From JBEINZ01 sp040377825 (GTDB lineage: Bacteria > Pseudomonadota > Alphaproteobacteria > Rhizobiales > Ancalomicrobiaceae), in assembly GCA_040377825.1 (NCBI GenBank), contig JBEINZ010000153.1:1-7807 (forward strand): a stretch of DNA of 7,807 nt, written 5' to 3'. This document shows positions 6,820 to 7,807 of the stretch, piece by piece. The notes beneath the pieces were generated by a model, which did no database searches, had not been told where the DNA came from, and worked only from the letters and a program-made list of their open reading frames with translations. Position numbers and translations under genes: made by a program. Each line of letters begins with the position of its first letter. The stretch's first letter is position 1.

Positions 6820-7581
6820 ATGCGATATCACCGAGCCTGTGGCGCCGCGATCGAGGCCCTTGATGTCGTCGTGGTCGACGACGCAAAACCCATGCAGTCC
6901 ATCATCCGATCCGTGCTGCTCGCGGCCCGCTGCGCGCGGGTACGGTGTTTCGATTCGGCCGAGGTCGCGTTGCAGTCCATGCTCGTGGACCCACCCACTT
7001 TGGTGATCGTTGATTGGTTCATGAAACCGACCGATGGCTTGACCCTCGTTCGAACGATGCGCCAGGTCCGCATGGGCCCGCTCGCGCTGGTGCCCGCGAT
7101 CATGATCACTGCCCATCCTACGCGCCGTCTCCTGGAGGCGGCCGTCGGCATCGGTATCCATTACGTCATTGCCAAGCCGCTAGCTCCGGTCACGCTCCTC
7201 CAGCGACTGAAGGCGCTGATTGAGGACAAGCGGCGGTTCGTCGTTGATAAACATGCTCAATTCTACTGCCTCGAAGGTCAAGACGAAGTCCTCCTTGCTC
7301 AGCGCGAGCGCTGGGCCAAAATCTACGGTGGACATTCACTGGATCCAGTAGCGGCACTTTCCGAACAAAAGCGGCCTCGTTTACGTATCCAGGAACCGAA
7401 GAAAGCTGTCCCTGGCCTTGGCGTCACGCCGCGCCCGTCACTGCCGGAAACAACCGCGCCCCAGGCAGAAGCTGTTCCCGAGGCGGCAAAACCCACCAAG
7501 TTACGCAATCGGGGTCTTGGGGGCAGAAACAACGGGGCCAATCCTTGGTCGACTGGACAGACCCCCGGCCGCACGGCATAA
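6820..7581 (+). CDS. CheY-like receiver-domain response regulator with proline-rich tail
   Basis: A 253-aa cytoplasmic protein whose residues about 14-135 form a two-component receiver domain. The acidic pair Asp20-Asp21 follows a hydrophobic strand (DVVVVDD). Asp65 in LVIVDWFMKPTDG is the predicted phospho-acceptor, Thr97 in IMITAH is the switch Thr, and Lys119 in VIAKP is the conserved lysine. All key residues are present, so the domain should be phosphorylatable. No HTH, GGDEF, EAL or kinase domain follows. Residues about 136-170 continue with KRRFVV...QRERWAKIYGG, and 185-253 are Pro/Ala-rich, basic and probably disordered. This matches the small receiver-only proteins common in Hyphomicrobiales. 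The ATG is fixed by an immediately preceding in-frame TAA (6817-6819) and a GGTGGGG site at 6804-6810. No sensor kinase is nearby, so the partner is unknown. The NDUFA12-like fragment starts 28 bases downstream. Confidence 0.88.
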   Translation: MRYHRACGAAIEALDVVVVDDAKPMQSIIRSVLLAARCARVRCFDSAEVALQSMLVDPPTLVIVDWFMKPTDGLTLVRTMRQVRMGPLALVPAIMITAHPTRRLLEAAVGIGIHYVIAKPLAPVTLLQRLKALIEDKRRFVVDKHAQFYCLEGQDEVLLAQRERWAKIYGGHSLDPVAALSEQKRPRLRIQEPKKAVPGLGVTPRPSLPETTAPQAEAVPEAAKPTKLRNRGLGGRNNGANPWSTGQTPGRTA

Positions 7582-7585
7582 ACGC

Positions 7586-7604
7586 CCTCACGAGAAGGGT
7601 GAGG
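7586..7604 (+). promoter_or_regulatory. Hairpin containing the ribosome-binding site of the NDUFA12-like gene
   Basis: CCTCAC (7586-7591) pairs with GTGAGG (7599-7604) around a 7-base loop. The right arm holds most of the Shine-Dalgarno-like GGTGAGG that serves the ATG at 7610. The left arm starts only 4 bases after the receiver gene's TAA (7579-7581), so a terminating ribosome would open it. This suggests translational coupling, by inference. Confidence 0.4.
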
Positions 7605-7609
7605 CGGCG

Positions 7610-7789
7610 ATGAAAGACTGGCTCCTGCAGATTTTCACATGGTGGTCGGGCCAGACGATCGGAACCCGGCTCTACACGTGGCGGAATGGCGAACTTGTCG
7701 GGACCGACCAGTTCGGCAATCGCTACTATCGCACGAAGGGCGGCGTTATCGATCCGACGCTCGGTGTCGAACGTCGCGGGGTCATCTAG
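7610..7789 (+). CDS. NDUFA12-family complex I accessory protein, N-terminal half, prematurely ended
   Basis: The 59 residues MKDWLLQIFTWWSGQTIGTR...VGTDQFGNRYYRTKGG...DPTLGVERRGVI match the start of the bacterial NDUFA12 (17.2 kDa subunit) family. In that family this protein is an accessory subunit of NADH:ubiquinone oxidoreductase in alphaproteobacteria and mitochondria. Recognisable parts are QIFTWW (7-12), the G-x-x-x-G-x-D-x-F/Y-G-N-x-Y-Y-x block (27-41) and the GxERR turn (52-56). The family normally continues with W-V-I-Y and a second half ending in PPxWHxWLH, giving about 110-140 aa. Here the Trp is Gly (GGG) and the codon after Ile is TAG. The window ends 18 bases later, so I cannot tell whether the rest follows. 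The start is chosen for the family match and GGTGAGG 5 bases upstream; the frame is open further left but overlaps the receiver gene. It is either a nonsense-mutated gene, a truncated copy, or an error in the sequence. Confidence 0.75.
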   Translation: MKDWLLQIFTWWSGQTIGTRLYTWRNGELVGTDQFGNRYYRTKGGVIDPTLGVERRGVI

Positions 7790-7807
7790 GCCAGCGGCGT
7801 CGCTTCC

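Overview
The window looks like a chromosomal piece of an alphaproteobacterium, probably of the Hyphomicrobiales (Rhizobiales). Two genes point there: a long class II (adenosylcobalamin-dependent) ribonucleotide reductase of the alphaproteobacterial type, and a gene fragment of the NDUFA12-type complex I accessory subunit, which occurs in alphaproteobacteria and mitochondria. The genus cannot be fixed from the sequence.

Layout. (1) Positions 69-2230, + strand: a two-gene operon with a 4-base ATGA overlap. It encodes an AlbA_2 (Schlafen-type)/GHKL ATP-binding protein and a ParA/MinD-type P-loop ATPase. Its base composition is visibly less GC-rich than the next gene, so it reads as an accessory cassette; its function is unknown. 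(2) Positions 2231-2426: a convergent spacer with a small hairpin just after the parA-like stop and a 17-bp perfect stem-loop, likely the transcription boundary between the converging genes. (3) Positions 2427-6143, - strand: full-length nrdJ, which reduces ribonucleotides to deoxyribonucleotides without oxygen dependence. (4) Positions 6144-6819: a 676-base spacer without a convincing gene. Next to nrdJ it carries two 16-base matches to the NrdR box, 32 bases apart; further right are several short dyads and repeats. (5) Positions 6820-7581, + strand: a CheY-like receiver protein with intact phosphorylation residues, no recognisable output domain and a proline-rich tail. (6) Positions 7610-7789, + strand: the N-terminal half of an NDUFA12-like protein, ended by a TAG where the family normally continues.

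Working together: genes 1 and 2 are almost certainly co-expressed and are the best candidate for an undescribed system. nrdJ is an independent housekeeping gene, probably repressed by NrdR. The receiver gene and the NDUFA12 fragment are 28 bases apart and may be co-transcribed, with the second ribosome-binding site in a small hairpin that suggests translational coupling.
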